The notes under the pieces: generated by a model
Database searches by the model: none
Told to the model about the DNA's origin: nothing
What the model saw: the letters and a program-made list of their open reading frames with translations, nothing else
Translations under genes and position numbers: made by a program
Source: Cristatella mucedo
Taxonomy: Eukaryota; Bryozoa; Phylactolaemata; Cristatellidae
Direction: 5' to 3'
NCBI GenBank assembly: GCA_009760855.2
Contig: WPIO01000005.1
Span: 10,560,501 to 10,624,500, forward strand
DNA length: 64,000 bases
Shown here: one piece after another, positions 1 to 12,009 of the stretch
How the letters are laid out: the number at the start of each line of letters is the position of its first letter
How positions within the stretch are numbered: position 1 is the stretch's first letter

Positions 1-95
1 AGCAAATGTAAAGCGCCTAGAGAGAGATTAAGTTCTCTGAGGGCGCTTTATCAAGTGAATTATAATTATTATTATTATTATTATTGCCTAAACTT
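1..95 (+). mobile_element. L2/CR1-like LINE, 3' tail only
   Basis: AAAGCGCCTAGAGAGAGATT, then a TCTCTGAGGGCGCTTTA hairpin partner, followed by (ATT)n. This 3'-end signature recurs many times in the window. Confidence 0.8.
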
Positions 96-659
96 TAGCT
101 AGCCCCCGGTTATGTCTCGGCTAGATAATTGTAGTTACATTTTCGCTGGGCAAACGAGAACAGTCTTTGGGCTTCTGCGGATGGCTATAGATATGGCTAT
201 AAGGCTAGTTTACAAACCCCGGCGGTTTGACATGTTTCTCCTTTGCTGGATGAGCTTTGGTGGCTGCCGGTTGATCCGCGGATACGGCGTAAAGTACTTA
301 CGCTGACCCGCAAGGCCCACCATGTCCTGGCTCCTTAACAGTTACCTGATCCGCTACGCCAGCTTCAGCCCCTCGTTCACTCTGGTCCTTCTGATTGACA
401 AAAAATTAGCTGTTCCATTGTTCCGCTGCAAGACCGTTGGCTACAGAAGCATTTGCTGTGCAGGTCCTAAACTTTGCAACTCACTTCCATAATTCCTATT
501 GTAGCGCAGCGCCAGCCTTGGCTCAATTGTAGTGCACACAGGAATTAGTCGGTGGGTAGCAAGACCTTTGTCCTGGAGCAGTGACCTAGATAGGAGCGAT
601 AGTGGGCTGAGATAGCCAGAGCTTAAGCACCAGCCACGAAGCTCTGGTACCAGCTCTGG

Positions 660-1055
660 TAGTTAGGTCTTCAGTAGAATTGGTCTGCTATCCACAGGAG
701 CGGCTGATTGATGTTGGATGGCCTGTCAACTTCGGCCATGACTCTCCAAAACAAATCGTCTGGGACCTTATGGGCATTCAAGCTGGACGAGGTTGCTCGT
801 CCGGCGGCTGAGCGACGGTATTTATTCCTTACCGTAATGGCCCAGGCCGGGCCGGGCCCAAGACCACTAAGCTCTTGTCCCATTGTCTCGGCTAGGTATT
901 TAAGAATAGAGCGACGCCCGTTCTTTCAGGGTTCCTTCTTCGTCTTCGGCTACGTTTTGTCGCCGTGGCGACGTCGCCGTTGCCGGACGCACTTTCTTCG
1001 AAAGGAGGGCCGGCTACCTGCGGCGATTGACGGGACGTAATCAGCTGACAGCTTA
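660..1055 (-). mobile_element. inverted fragment of the TGTAACG LTR family
   Basis: The reverse complement matches the 10,370-10,720 part of the second copy, including GGAGAGTCATGGCCGAAG-like text and the TATTCTTAAATACCTAGCC block. The apparent 110-codon plus-strand frame here is antisense LTR, not a gene. Confidence 0.7.
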
Positions 1056-4000
1056 TTTACATTATTTAGCTTATTTCCGTAATTTCTACGGCCTCGTGGA
1101 TTTCGCGATGACTTCGTCACCCGAACGGGTCCTCCCGAGGTCAGCGCGGTAATTACCTTTCATTTCGAAAATAACGAGTGACATTGGCTGCATTCAAAAG
1201 TACGGACAAACTTGCCGCCGATGCAGTGTCGAGTGTTGAGGCTTTTTATTTGGTGCAGAAAATCAGGCAGCATAGAGCAGCTCTCTTGCAGCAGCAGAGA
1301 AACTGGGTGACTGTTTCGTCTTCATTTCTCAAGCTTGCAGCGTAGTGGTTATTCCCCTTGAAGATAGTGATATTTTTTGAAACCACTTCACCGAATTCGA
1401 CCGTCGTTTGCATCTGCTAACCGTCTACTTTGTGCGTCCGTGAAACTCTCTCTCATCCCGGAGCTCTCAACGCCCCCAGGAGCTTCTAGCATCTAGTTAT
1501 GCGGCCGGCATGAACACTGACATCTGTCAGTGGATCTCCACCTATTTTTCCAGTCAGCACCAGTCCTCTTATTTCGCTTGCTTTGGCACTGTCTCCACCT
1601 TTCGAATGATTCAAATGCCTACCTCGACCCACTCCCACACTTTGATAGAATTAGCAAACCACTTTACGCGAGGCCCAAGTATTTTCTTTCAGTGAAGTCC
1701 GTCGCATAAGGTCTCTTTGGAGACAAGACGTCTGTCTTGTATCGGCGTTCTTGTTACACTAAGCTCCGATAGCAGGCAATTTTTCTAAAAAGAAATCAGG
1801 TAATTTAACAGCCTCGTTTGTGTAGCGGCAGAAGAACCTTAATGGCTCTCACTACCACTTGCGGTTGGCCATATTGGATTGCTCACTGTATGATTCGAAC
1901 CCACGATTTCGGTCGTGAAGAGCGATAACCCTACCTCGTGGACTACCACGGTCCTTAAGCGAAGGCATGCTACATCAGCCAGATTGTGCACTAATCGTAT
2001 TCTAGTTTTGAGATTGCTTTAGGTATCCTATGTGATATGGAGATATTGTTGAACCTTAAAGTGCTCATCTGTCTATTGCCAAATGAAGTGCCGATTGCCT
2101 CAATGTGTGAACAGCCAAGAATTCAGAAGACGTATGGAAGCCCGCTTAAGTACTTTAGCGGCTGTCGTTGAGCAAGATGTAGACACGCCGGCGACAACAG
2201 CTGGGGTCTCTGAAAAACCTCGAACGTTGACACTTACCATAGCTAGTTATGTTAGGTTTCCTTTATTACAGTATTACAGTATTACAGTATATACAGTATT
2301 TTGTTAGCTTTCCTTTATTATTTATTACCGTCGAGGACGGCCTTAATTAAGAAGTACATGAAATATTGGAGTTCTACATCAACCACTAGATAGCGACAGC
2401 CATAGAGATTATTATCGGCATCTGGAGTAGAATCTGTAAGAACCAAACGTGTCATAGGTAAGAATCACGGACTAAGGCTTTGGGCATATATGCGATACGT
2501 GCGTTATACCTGGTTTCATGCACTCGTACCTCACTTAACGTGCTCACAGAGGTTAAACACAATACCAGCCCCTCATTGGCAGACCTTGTATGTGGAGAAA
2601 CTGTGTACTTACTGGAAAATTCGACGAAGCAGATATTTTCCAATGTTAACTAGGTAATCGTACGGTCTCCGTAGCGTGACAGGACCTTCCGGTTACCTTT
2701 TGGCCGAATATGTCTGCCAAGTTCCGGGAAACCAGGGCGAACATCGAGTAAGTGTCAAGGGGTTCGTTGACGATTAATACCAGTCTGCTGCCCACCAGAC
2801 GTCTGCGGTTCCCATCTCTTTTCATGCCGACTCCGTCGATCGGGGCAGTAACTGTCTTCTGGGGCACATGGGTGGTGCAACGCGCTCCAGGGGTTTGATG
2901 AAGACCTGCTTTACCAGAGTAAATTCACCTTCGTTAGTGGTTTCTATGCTTTCTATGCTCCCGAGCCAGAAGCGTTTTCTGATTGAAAAAGCTTCCCGCT
3001 AGGAGATGAGCAGGCATTCTATTCGGCTGCTGCGGCTGGAGATTGAACCAGTACCTACTTGTATATTATCGATATGTGCGGCTTACTCCGGACAGCCAAA
3101 CCTTAAATAGTTTGGTGGTTTTGCTCCGTCACCAGACGACCGATACATCTTGCGTATCCCCCCCCGCCAAAGCTCACACAGCTGCCGAACGATATTAGAT
3201 CGAAAGGTAGCATAACTTTCTATTAAGAGCTGCCACGGTCGGCATTTTCTCGGAATAGTTCCTCCATTTGTTGGACACTTGACTCTCATCGGGAGTCCGC
3301 CGCCAGATGCAAACCTTCCCGGGGAGCTATTGACTAGTGCTGGATAATTGACTGCATTAAAAAAAATTAAAAAAAACGGCGCAAGTTCGCCTCGCAGAGA
3401 CGTACATGGCTCCAGGACACTACCACCGGATAGACAGACCAGCATGGCGTGCATAACTTGACACAAGTTCTACCGGCTCTCGACTTACGAAAAATTCAGG
3501 GGAAACTGAGACTAGCCGGAAACAATGTCCGGTCGAGCCCCAGGTGATGCAAGTCGTCGTTACACATCAACTTCTTGTTTGGAGCAGCCGCTACTAGATT
3601 CTCGACGGGCTTAGGTCAAGGCAGTGGCACTCATGTTAACTGGCCCGTTTAATTGTTTAGGTATATCGCACCAGTTTAATTCTCATCTGCACGTTGTATT
3701 CCTTTATGATGCGGGTTCTCACGGTCCGACGTTTTGCGAATGCCTCGCGCGTGGATATGCTTATCGCCTTTGACGAGAGACGGCAGCCACGAATGCATTG
3801 TGGACGAGTCAGTGGCCGGTTTGAACTCGAGCAGGCCACAGAATAAGACTCAGGCTAAGGCGACGTTTAGGCCCTTAGGGACAGCCTAAAGCTCGGATAG
3901 ATTTGTATGCGCTGCATCAGCGGGCATTCTAAGATAAACGCCGAACACACGTGATCCTCCTTTATTACTCAATGGCTGATCTCGTGCGCCTATGGACGAA

Positions 4001-4315
4001 TGTAGTCTGTAACCTTTGGCATTCCACAAGAGGTCACGTGTGGCTCTTTTCAAGTAGCCACATGCCGGCCAAAGGAATCCAGCAACAGGAAAACGGCCTG
4101 CTAACTATCTGCACCACGAGAAAGGCTGCCTATGGGTCTCGGACTGAGATAGCGGTTCAACTTTGTTATCGCTACTCCACTTAAAGTTCCCGGGATAGGC
4201 ATTTACGGGGAGGATTACCACGCAAACTCCGACCAATGTTTCCGGTTGCTTCTAGATTGAACTGCCCTAGCAGGGCAACAATACGTCCATTCGCGACATT
4301 GTTGGCAACTATATC
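1056..4315. other. intergenic, apart from a SINE nothing recognised
   Basis: Apart from the family A SINE (1,793-1,957) and a short ATTACAGT repeat near 2,262-2,300 I see no repeat, exon or RNA. Open frames are short and unrelated to known families. Confidence 0.5.
1793..1957 (-). mobile_element. tRNA-derived SINE, family A
   Basis: Read on the minus strand: a tRNA-like head (TGGTAGTCCACGAGGTA as A box, GGGTTCGAATC as B box), then a body with GAGCAATCC and the AGAGCCATTAAGG-like segment shared by all family A copies. Confidence 0.7.
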
Positions 4316-5300
4316 GTGTACGTCATATCCCAATCAAAGAAGAAAACTAGTCCTCTGGACCCTACCCCCAAGGTCCTGCTTCTACGATGCACTGATCTTC
4401 TGCGGCCGTGCATAACGAATATCATTGATATGTTATTAGCCTCACGTCATGTCCCGGCAAGTTTCAAAAAGGCTGTAGTCGGACTACTATTCAAGAAAGC
4501 AACATTAGACCAAGAGAACTTTTGCAACTTCGGCCAAGTTTCTCTTCTATCGTTCCTGTCACAGACACTGGAACAAGTCGTGGCAGACCAGCTGAAGTAA
4601 AATATTGAAACTGAAAACCTGCTAGTAAGTTCCAGCCTGGTTTAGAGCTAATCACTCCACAGAGTCGGCACTGCTTCGGGTGTACATACCAGCCTGGATC
4701 TCACTTCCAACTGGCGCGACGACATATGTAATGTAATGTATCTCCGTCTGTAACTCCACAAAGTCATAAAGACCATGTGGGTGTTACGCAGGAGAGTTTT
4801 GTATAGCGCACTCACAGCCTAAGCGGCTTTCGGTACGCATTCGGTAGCCAACAGACTTCGTCTCACGCAACAAAGAGAAAAGTGGGAAGCATAGCAGAGT
4901 CAGGAGAGCAGTGAGGTAGCGAGTAGCATAGAAGTAGCAGCTCAGGACCGCTGAAAAAGATGAGCAGCCATAGCCGGAAGGAGGAGAGTAGTTGTCGTTA
5001 TGATTCCTGACTTCACCACATTTAATAGGAAACTAAAAATGCATTTGGTTATCAAAGTAGTTATTGGATCCATGCAATTCTTCTTGTACGTGTTTATGCG
5101 TGCTGACGCTGTGCACGCTGCCATGAACCATATTCGCCTGCTGATTCTGTACATGTCACCCTTAGCCAAATTATGCCTGTCGTCATCGAGCATGCTACCA
5201 CTAACCATTCGAACGTGCTTCCTTAGCAGCAAATGAAGAGTACTTAGAAAGAGACTGGGTTATCTGATGGCGCTGTATGAAAGTTTTTTTTTATTAATTT
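4316..5300 (+). mobile_element. L2/CR1-like LINE pieces (reverse transcriptase and 3' end), interrupted
   Basis: 4,316-4,600 encodes LDPTPKVLLLRCTDLLRP and VPASFKKAVVGLLFKK, typical of the reverse transcriptase of CR1/L2 LINEs. 4,996-5,300 has the protein C-terminus (PDFTTFNRKLKMHL) and the 3' hairpin tail. Between them (about 4,722-4,988) lies the 3' end of a different LINE in the opposite direction. The middle of the ORF is missing, so the element is dead. Confidence 0.75.
4722..4988 (-). mobile_element. second LINE family, 3' end
   Basis: Near-identical to 13,773-13,981 and 25,080-25,300 (GTATCTCCGTCTGTAACTCC ... GTAGCCAACAGACTTCGTC). The 3' end is marked by ATGTA-type short repeats (TGTAATGTAATGTAT). 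Confidence 0.75.
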
Positions 5301-5696
5301 TGCAATTACGTATGTAAATCAGCGCCTTTACACATCCATGGGTCAATAGATGGACACCTTTTTTAGTACCCTATTATGGTCTCTACCTTAGGTGCTATGT
5401 TGAATCCAAACTCCAGGCAATGGTCTGTCCGCAAGTTAGGGTCGACGTGGGGCGGTAAATACGCTTTGCGAAGGTCGACGATGCCAACAGTGCTTCCTTT
5501 GCGGCGCCACGCCCGAAGCTTCTTGCTGCGTTCGTCGCCGTTTTCCGTGTGGCAGGACACGTATTGGTTAGCTCGCGGTAGCCTAACTTAGGCCTAATGT
5601 TGTCTTTACTGCCCAGGGACATGGTCACTAGTGGCGCGAGGCATCCACCCTTTTCGTCAAAGAGCTTCAGCGAGCCGCATTGGATCCACTGCTAGT

Positions 5697-5815
5697 AATC
5701 GTAACGCCGAAGGGTTGACGGAGGAGGCGTAACCTGCCGCCTACCAAGCGGTGTAGCCTACTGCCGAATGCGGTTATGTGCGCATCTACCGGTGGCGTAT
5801 TGAGATCTTTCGGTG
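5697..5815 (+). mobile_element. short 5' fragment of the TGTAACG LTR family
   Basis: CGTAACGCCGAAGGGTTGACG...CCTGCCGCCTACC aligns with the first 110 bp of the LTR copies at 7,396 and 56,183. Confidence 0.55.
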
Positions 5816-6949
5816 TCCGAGGACAAAGCAACAAATGGCGCCTCCCTCCTTGTCAAGAACTGCTACAAAATAGCTTCACCACATAAGAAATGCAAAAAAC
5901 ACACGCTAGTGGGTATATCGAGTCGAGAAAGTTTTAATAACTGTATTAAAAATACCAGGTAGCTACTAAAGCATTAACGTAAGTTAAATTGTCTGGCCTC
6001 GAACGCGAGACCTGCCACCGCCGGAGCTACCGCTATACAATATCTCTTCCTCTGAGACCAACATCTTAAGAGATTTCTCCAGGCATCTGTGTATTTCGGC
6101 TGATTCTTTGCTCAACCAAAACTCCCCAAAATTCACATCTCCGTTGATTATTGGCACAGGTCTTCTTGAAGTCTTGACAACTCAATTTCAAGAGACCTGA
6201 AGTCACTAGAAGCGTCACTGGTTTATCTTTGGATCCTGCTGTCTTTTCCGACCACCCAGCTCCTGGTAACTTCAAGCTTCGTGCCCATTATCAAGCTGCC
6301 TCTTGAACCAGGCCGTGCTTGTGGCTCGACAGCTTTTCCAAGCAAACGTTTTGGTTTTGAAAAAGGCTTAACCCTCGTAGCACTAGTTCAGTTCGAAGTG
6401 GCTGCGGAGTTGCGAGTAAAACCGAGGTTTGGTCAAGCTTTAGGTAGTCATTATCATTCACGGTCAGCAATTGGGAAATTGCAATACATTCCGTATTTTC
6501 CTCATTGATAATAGTGCTTGCACTACACGGGCCAAATGATGACTGTCTTCGTCTTCACAGAGCAAAGCTTCCTTTTCCGCGAAGCGTTCACGAAGCATAA
6601 CGATGCAGAGTGTTTGCTTCTCCTCTCGTCAACTGAATCGTCTTTCTACCTCAATTCGTTTCCTCCTTTTCCTCCTGCTCCCTGCTCTTTGTCTCTGTCT
6701 TCGCTTGCTTTCGTCCTCCTCAAACTTGTCTACCGCGATTCCTCCTGTGATTTTTAACATTTTTTCTGCTGCGTTTCTCTGCGTCATTTTTCCGGTTCTA
6801 TCTCCTTCAAGAAACCTTCTAGTAGTTTCTTACTGGACGGAAGCTCTCGCTTCTTTCTTCTCTTCGAGTTTTCGAGTTTTCGTTTTCTGTGCTGGGCACC
6901 ACTTGTCTCTATTGCGTCACGTCTTCTGAAAATAGATTGGATTAACCAA
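5816..6949. other. intergenic, nothing recognised
   Basis: Includes a pyrimidine-rich stretch at about 6,610-6,920 that gives long spurious frames (CCTCCTTTTCCTCCTGCTCC). No domain or splice pattern convinces. Confidence 0.45.
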
Positions 6950-7164
6950 AAATGTACAAAAGTATACAGTAGCAGCGATAATAATGATAATAATAATTAT
7001 ATATTAAAGCGCCCTCAGAGAACTCTCTCTTTCTTGGCACGTTACATTTTCTCAAAAGTGAGCACGATCGAATGATTAGTGGTGACATACTCAGTGACAA
7101 CATGCATAACACGGTAAGAGGTGATGCACATGTCAGAAAGCAAATACGATTAAATAAGTAAATA

Positions 7165-7322
7165 TAAATATAATTCATTTATATAGCGCCCCAAGAGAAC
7201 TTAATCACTATTCAGTCGCTTCACATATGCCTCGGGGCTCGAGCCCACGACCTCAGCCAGACCTTGATCGGGGCGAGCACCTTAACCGCTGGACCAAACC
7301 AGCTCGGTTAGTCGCAGCATGA
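7165..7322 (-). mobile_element. tRNA-derived SINE, family B, with LINE-like tail
   Basis: Minus strand: GGTTTGGTCCAGCGGTTAAG (A box region), GTGGGCTCGAGCCCCGAGG (B box), then TTAAGTTCTCTTGGGGCGCT, the same hairpin tail as the L2-like LINEs. Confidence 0.72.
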
Positions 7323-7395
7323 ACAGTGTCAGTACCCATAAGCACACTTGAGGACGGATCACATGGACCCACAAAATGCTGTGATTTTTAGCTTG

Positions 7396-8726
7396 TGTAA
7401 CGCCGAAGGCTCGGCGGGGTAAGCTTGACCTGCCGCTTACCTAGCGGCGTAGCCTATCGCCTAATGCCGTTCGGTGCGCGCCTACGCGCAATAAGCTGGC
7501 CGCCACGAAACGAGCGTTTCTGGCGCTGACCTGCCTACCGTTACTAAACGGGGTCGTGAGTCCGCGGCGTGAATTGGAAGCAAGACACACAAATTGGGGA
7601 TTTTACTGAACTTTATTCGCAAGCGCACAAAGTCGCTGCGCGTCTAGTTCAGCTTTATCTCCACACTCCTCGCACGTTCAACACTCTTGCGGAGGGAATA
7701 CTCATCTCTGCACTAAGCGCGACCCGGACCCTAAACCCTAACCGGTGAACTAGGAATCCGTTCCCACCTGTGCCGAGGGAATACCCCAAACACGCCAACT
7801 TAAACACTCGAGCGGAGGGAGTACTTCTCCACACTGAAGTGCGAACCGGAGTCTAAACCCTACCCGGTGAACTAGAACTCGGTTTCCACCAGTGCGACCG
7901 GAATACTCCACACACGCCAACTCAAGCACTCCTGCGGAGGAAATACTTCTCCACACTGAAGCGCGACCCGGAGCCTAAACCCTACCCGGTGAACTAGAGC
8001 TCCACACACGCCGACTACGCCTAGCTCGCGCCGGCAAATCCTTATGCCGAGAGCACGTGCTAGCGCGCACACACACGACACAAAAGAAACACAAAACACG
8101 AATGAACACACAAAATGCCAGCTCGGGCGCGATACGACCGTGTTCGGTGGGGTTCCACCGAATCCTCCTAGCGCTTTCTCGTCCTGTTCCGTCAATCGCT
8201 GGCGAACAGCCCGCCCTCCTCCCTCGCTTCCAGAGAAAACGAGTCCGACGGCGGAGCCGGACCAAAGACAGAAGACCACAGACAAAAAGACACCAGGCCA
8301 AGAGCGAGCGTCGCTCGACTCTTAAATACCTAGCTTGAACAATGGGCAAGAGCTTAGTGGTATTGGGCCCGGACACCTTGGCCCATTACAGAAAGGAATT
8401 ACTACCGTCCCCAGGCCACTGGAAGGGTACCTCCGTCCAGCTTGAATGGCGAATGGGTTCCAGAAGATTCTTTCTTGGAAAGAGGGAAGGCGGGGGTTGA
8501 CAGGCCAGCCAACATCTATCAGCAGCTTCCGCGAGTATCGGACCAATTCTAAAGGCCGAATCGCCGCCGCTCGTCTCAGAGCTTCCTGGCCTGCTCCTAA
8601 GCGCTTCCTCTCTAACCGCACTGACGCTCCTCTCTGGCTCACTGCTCCAGGACAAAGGGGCTCTAGCCCGCCGCCGAACAGCTCTTGTTCGCGCTAAAAT
8701 TCAGCCAAAGCCAGCCGGGCGCTACA
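7396..8726 (+). mobile_element. solo LTR, 1.33 kb, with 4-bp target duplication CTTG, inside a LINE
   Basis: Starts TGTAACGCCGAAGG and ends GGGCGCTACA, flanked by CTTG at 7,392-7,395 and 8,727-8,730. The flanking sequence is one continuous minus-strand L2-like LINE in other copies, so both boundaries are independently confirmed. Contains about 120-bp internal tandem repeats (7,680-8,010) and a TATA-like TTAAATA near 8,322. No coding capacity, although several short open frames appear in its GC-rich part. Confidence 0.82.
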
Positions 8727-8940
8727 CTTGTTTTAAAACGTCATCAAGTCAGCGGATGTCATGACGCCCGTCGCAAGCGAGTTCCAGGCTTTGGGAGCAA
8801 ACGAACTAGAGGCACTTCAGGTCTCTAAAATATTTGAGTTTCGTGTACGAGGTGCAGGTAGACGATTAGATTCTGAAAAGTGGGTGGTACGATGCTTAGC
8901 TTGGTGGGGGAGTAGATTTGATTGGTAGTCTGTAGCCTGT

Positions 8941-9660
8941 TCCCTTAACCGCGAAAACCTTAACCACTCACAAGTTCGGGTAGCGGAGAAACGCGTGCAA
9001 TATGCAGAGACCTGAAGCTAGCTATAGGCCAACGATACAAATACGGCGATTTAAATTCTGCGCTCAGGACTAGGGACAGTAAACGGTACGAGTAAAAGCC
9101 AAAAGCAGCTCACGCTAAGCGCTACACTCTCTGACTGACAGACAGTTGCCCCAGGAGAGCGACTGCGGCGGTCAGGCACTAGCCATAAGTTGTAGCCGTG
9201 TCAAAAGTCGCACAGTAGTCACTATCGCACATAGTTATGCAAAAAGCTGCTTAAATCGGTGCTCAGCCACGCGGACTCGGTCTTGACGCGGCGTAGCATG
9301 GCGGGGTCGCCCTCGACGCGATGCAGTCTACCTTAGGCAAGCAGGATGGGCAGGTGAGTAGGGCAGTTGGAACGCGGACGGAGGAGTGAACGAGGGGTCA
9401 ACGAGAGGTTGTGTGCTTATTGCTCGGCGAGAGCAAGCCGAATACAAGGCGGTTATAGCCACTTTGGCGCTTCCGTGTCGTCGCGTGTGAGCCGCCATAG
9501 CGTCGAGCAACATCCTGGTCCAAGTGTGTCAATGTGCTTAACTAGCGAAGCCAGCATTAGCCAAGTCTATTAATGTCAATCAAGATTGGTATTCTCACAT
9601 AAAAAAGTTTTAAACAAATATGTACAATCCACTCTGCTTTTGATCACCCCCCCCCCCCCT
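8941..9660. other. intergenic, nothing recognised
   Basis: Moderately GC-rich, ending in a poly-C run near 9,648. No feature supported. Confidence 0.45.
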
Positions 9661-10838
9661 TTCGGCCTTGGCGCCTAGGCACATCTGCCATCGCCCCTCC
9701 CCCACTACGCCTCTGGCCTCTACGCGCCATAAGAGAGGGCCACGCGAAAGATGCGTTTCTGGCGTCAGCCTACTTACCGTTACTAAGGGGCCGTGAGTTA
9801 GAGGTGTGAATTGGAAAGAGATACGCAGACGAATAGGGAATGCTGCTGGACTTTATTCGCAAGCGTGCGATGTCGCTGCGCATCTAGTTCAGTTTTATTT
9901 TCACACTTCTCGCTGGCTTTTAGCAAAGCAAGCACTCTTGCGGGGGGGGGAATACGTCCCCATACGTAGGCTGCCTACGACCAGAGTGGAGAAGGACCAA
10001 AATAGACGGAGGGCCACGAGCAACCGGAACCCAGACCCCGACCGGAGAGCAAGGATTACGCCTCCACCTTCACCAAAGGCAGGAATTCCTCAAACCCTAA
10101 CTTCTGAGTAGCGAACTAGGGCTCCACTTCTATTGTAAAGGCGGGAAAACGTCTATCTTCTCAAAAGGCAGGAGCTAGGGCCGTTTCACCTACGAAGAAA
10201 TACCCCCTCTACGCTGCACCGGACTACTCATAGTTCGCCACGGCCAATCCTTAAGCTGGGACCAGGCGTGCGCATACACACAAAAACAAAATGCGAGCTA
10301 CGGGCGCTATACAGCCGCATTCGGTGGCCTCCACCGAATTCCTTGTGTGCTGACCCGCTATGTCCCCTCAATCACCGCTGGTAACCGGCCCTCCTCCCTC
10401 GCTTTCAAAGAAAATGCGTCCGGCCACTGTCGGCAACGGCGTCGAAACGGAGCCGAAGATGAAGAAGGAATCCTGAGTGGGCGTCGCTCTATTTTTTAAT
10501 ACCTAGCCGAGACAATGGGGCAAGAGCTTCGTGGTCTTGGGCCCGGCCGCCTGGGCCATTACGGTAAGGAATTAATACCGTCGCTCAGCCGTCGGACGAG
10601 CAACCTCGTCCAGCTTGAATGCCCATAAGGTCCCAGACGATTTTTTTGGAGAGTTATGGCCGAAGTTGACAGGCCATCCAACATCAATCAGCCGCTTCTG
10701 TTGATAGCAGACCAACTCATCTTGAGCTCACCGCATTGGTGCTCCTTTATGGCTCACTGCGCCAGGACGAAGGTCTTGTTAACCGCCGAGCAATTCATGT
10801 GCACTCTACTATTGAGACTGGGCTGGCGCTTTGGAACA
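9661..10838 (+). mobile_element. second copy of the TGTAACG LTR family (diverged ends)
   Basis: Shares GCGTTTCTGGCG, CTTTATTCGCAAGCG and the TTTAATACCTAGCC/GAGACAATGG block with the copy at 7.4-8.7 kb, but the first about 80 bp and the end are diverged or truncated, and a C tract precedes it. No target duplication found. Confidence 0.7.
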
Positions 10839-12009
10839 TAATAAGAATAATACACTCATATATCTCAGCATCACAGACTGTAAGTCAGCGGGAACGTTGT
10901 AGGCCTCGTCACGGCTTACCAAAGCGGTAGAGGTAAGTAACCCCGTCAACATGATGCCAATTTACGATCCATTTGCCGTCGCGGTACACAGGAGAAAATT
11001 CTCTAACGGAAATGCTGAACATATACACTGAATGTCCCAGCCAAGAACTCAATTAGAAGGGCATCTTTCACAAGAGTGTAGTCCTTCTTCTCTGTTGCTC
11101 TCAGATACGGTGAATGCTGCGCCACGTTGCGTTCGCGTGCGGCTTCTTCTGTTGTAATTAGCGAAGCTCCTGACGCTGACGTGCATGCCTCACCAGGGGC
11201 CAATAGTTAAGCCGTTGAAGCAGCGCAGCGTCGGCCACTAATACTGGTTGTGTTTCGTGTTCTCTGCCGCGATTGATTGAGCTCTCATATACGTGTCCAT
11301 TGAGAGTAATGAAGAGAGTCTTGTTCACCGCGAACGCTCGCCCGCCGTTTCTCCGTGAGAATTCCACTAGGACAACCGCCCCCGAAGACACTGTCATGCA
11401 ACAGCCGGTTAGGAAAAGAGGCAGGAATTTGTATCGGTCAGCAAAGTGAATGCATTGCAGCTCTACCACAGGATCGATTTTCTCGACCCAGACCACAAAA
11501 TCCTAGCTGTAATCGACTTTAGCGATGATCTGGCAGAATTTTCTGCTATCCATGGTCACCAAAATAGCTAGTAGTTAGATCTCAAGCTTCAGCAAAAACG
11601 TATTTTCTCAGGACGGCTGGTAGCGAGCCGGTACACAACCACTCAGTCCCACGAACACTTTGCAGCTGCATTATCTGGGTCTGCTCATCCCGCCCCTACT
11701 ACCCAAAAACAGCCCCCTTCTTTCAAGAAACGGCCCATCAAAGATGACTGAAGTACTCCCAAGCCACATCAAAGGAAGGCCAACATGCCGCAGCCAAGTC
11801 CCTGCCTGCACCTAAACTGCACGTCCAATAACATCTTTTTACCTCAGGCGACATTTAAGTGCATTTCACGAATTGGTCACCATGCCGCCGTCTGTACCTG
11901 CCCGTAGACCCGACAACTTGTTTTTGTCATAAGGTATTTTCATATATCGATTTCGTGCTTAAACTGCTGCATATGCCTTACGACCATTATTCCGTAGTAG
12001 AGAATCGTT
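10839..12009. other. intergenic, nothing recognised
   Basis: A 112-codon minus-strand frame near 11,158-11,496 has no recognisable motif and no clear splice context; I do not call it a gene. Confidence 0.4.

Larger units (their letters stand above)
6950..8940 (-). mobile_element. L2/CR1-like LINE 3' end, split by a SINE and a solo LTR
   Basis: Minus-strand LINE sequence occupies 6,950-7,165 (3' tail), 7,312-7,395 and 8,727-8,940. The pieces join to the same order as the uninterrupted copies at 39.3-39.9 kb and 50.8-51.4 kb. The insertions are a SINE at 7,165-7,320 and the solo LTR at 7,396-8,726. Confidence 0.78.

Noticed and set aside
708-1040. 110-codon plus-strand frame
   Set aside because: Antisense of an LTR copy also present at 10.4 kb and 8.3 kb.
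1793-1957. Functional tRNA gene
   Set aside because: B box is present but the acceptor stem does not close and the same head recurs with a SINE body elsewhere.
7725-7990. Telomere-like ACCCTAAACCCTA
   Set aside because: Only one or two units each time, inside the LTR tandem repeat; not a telomeric tract.
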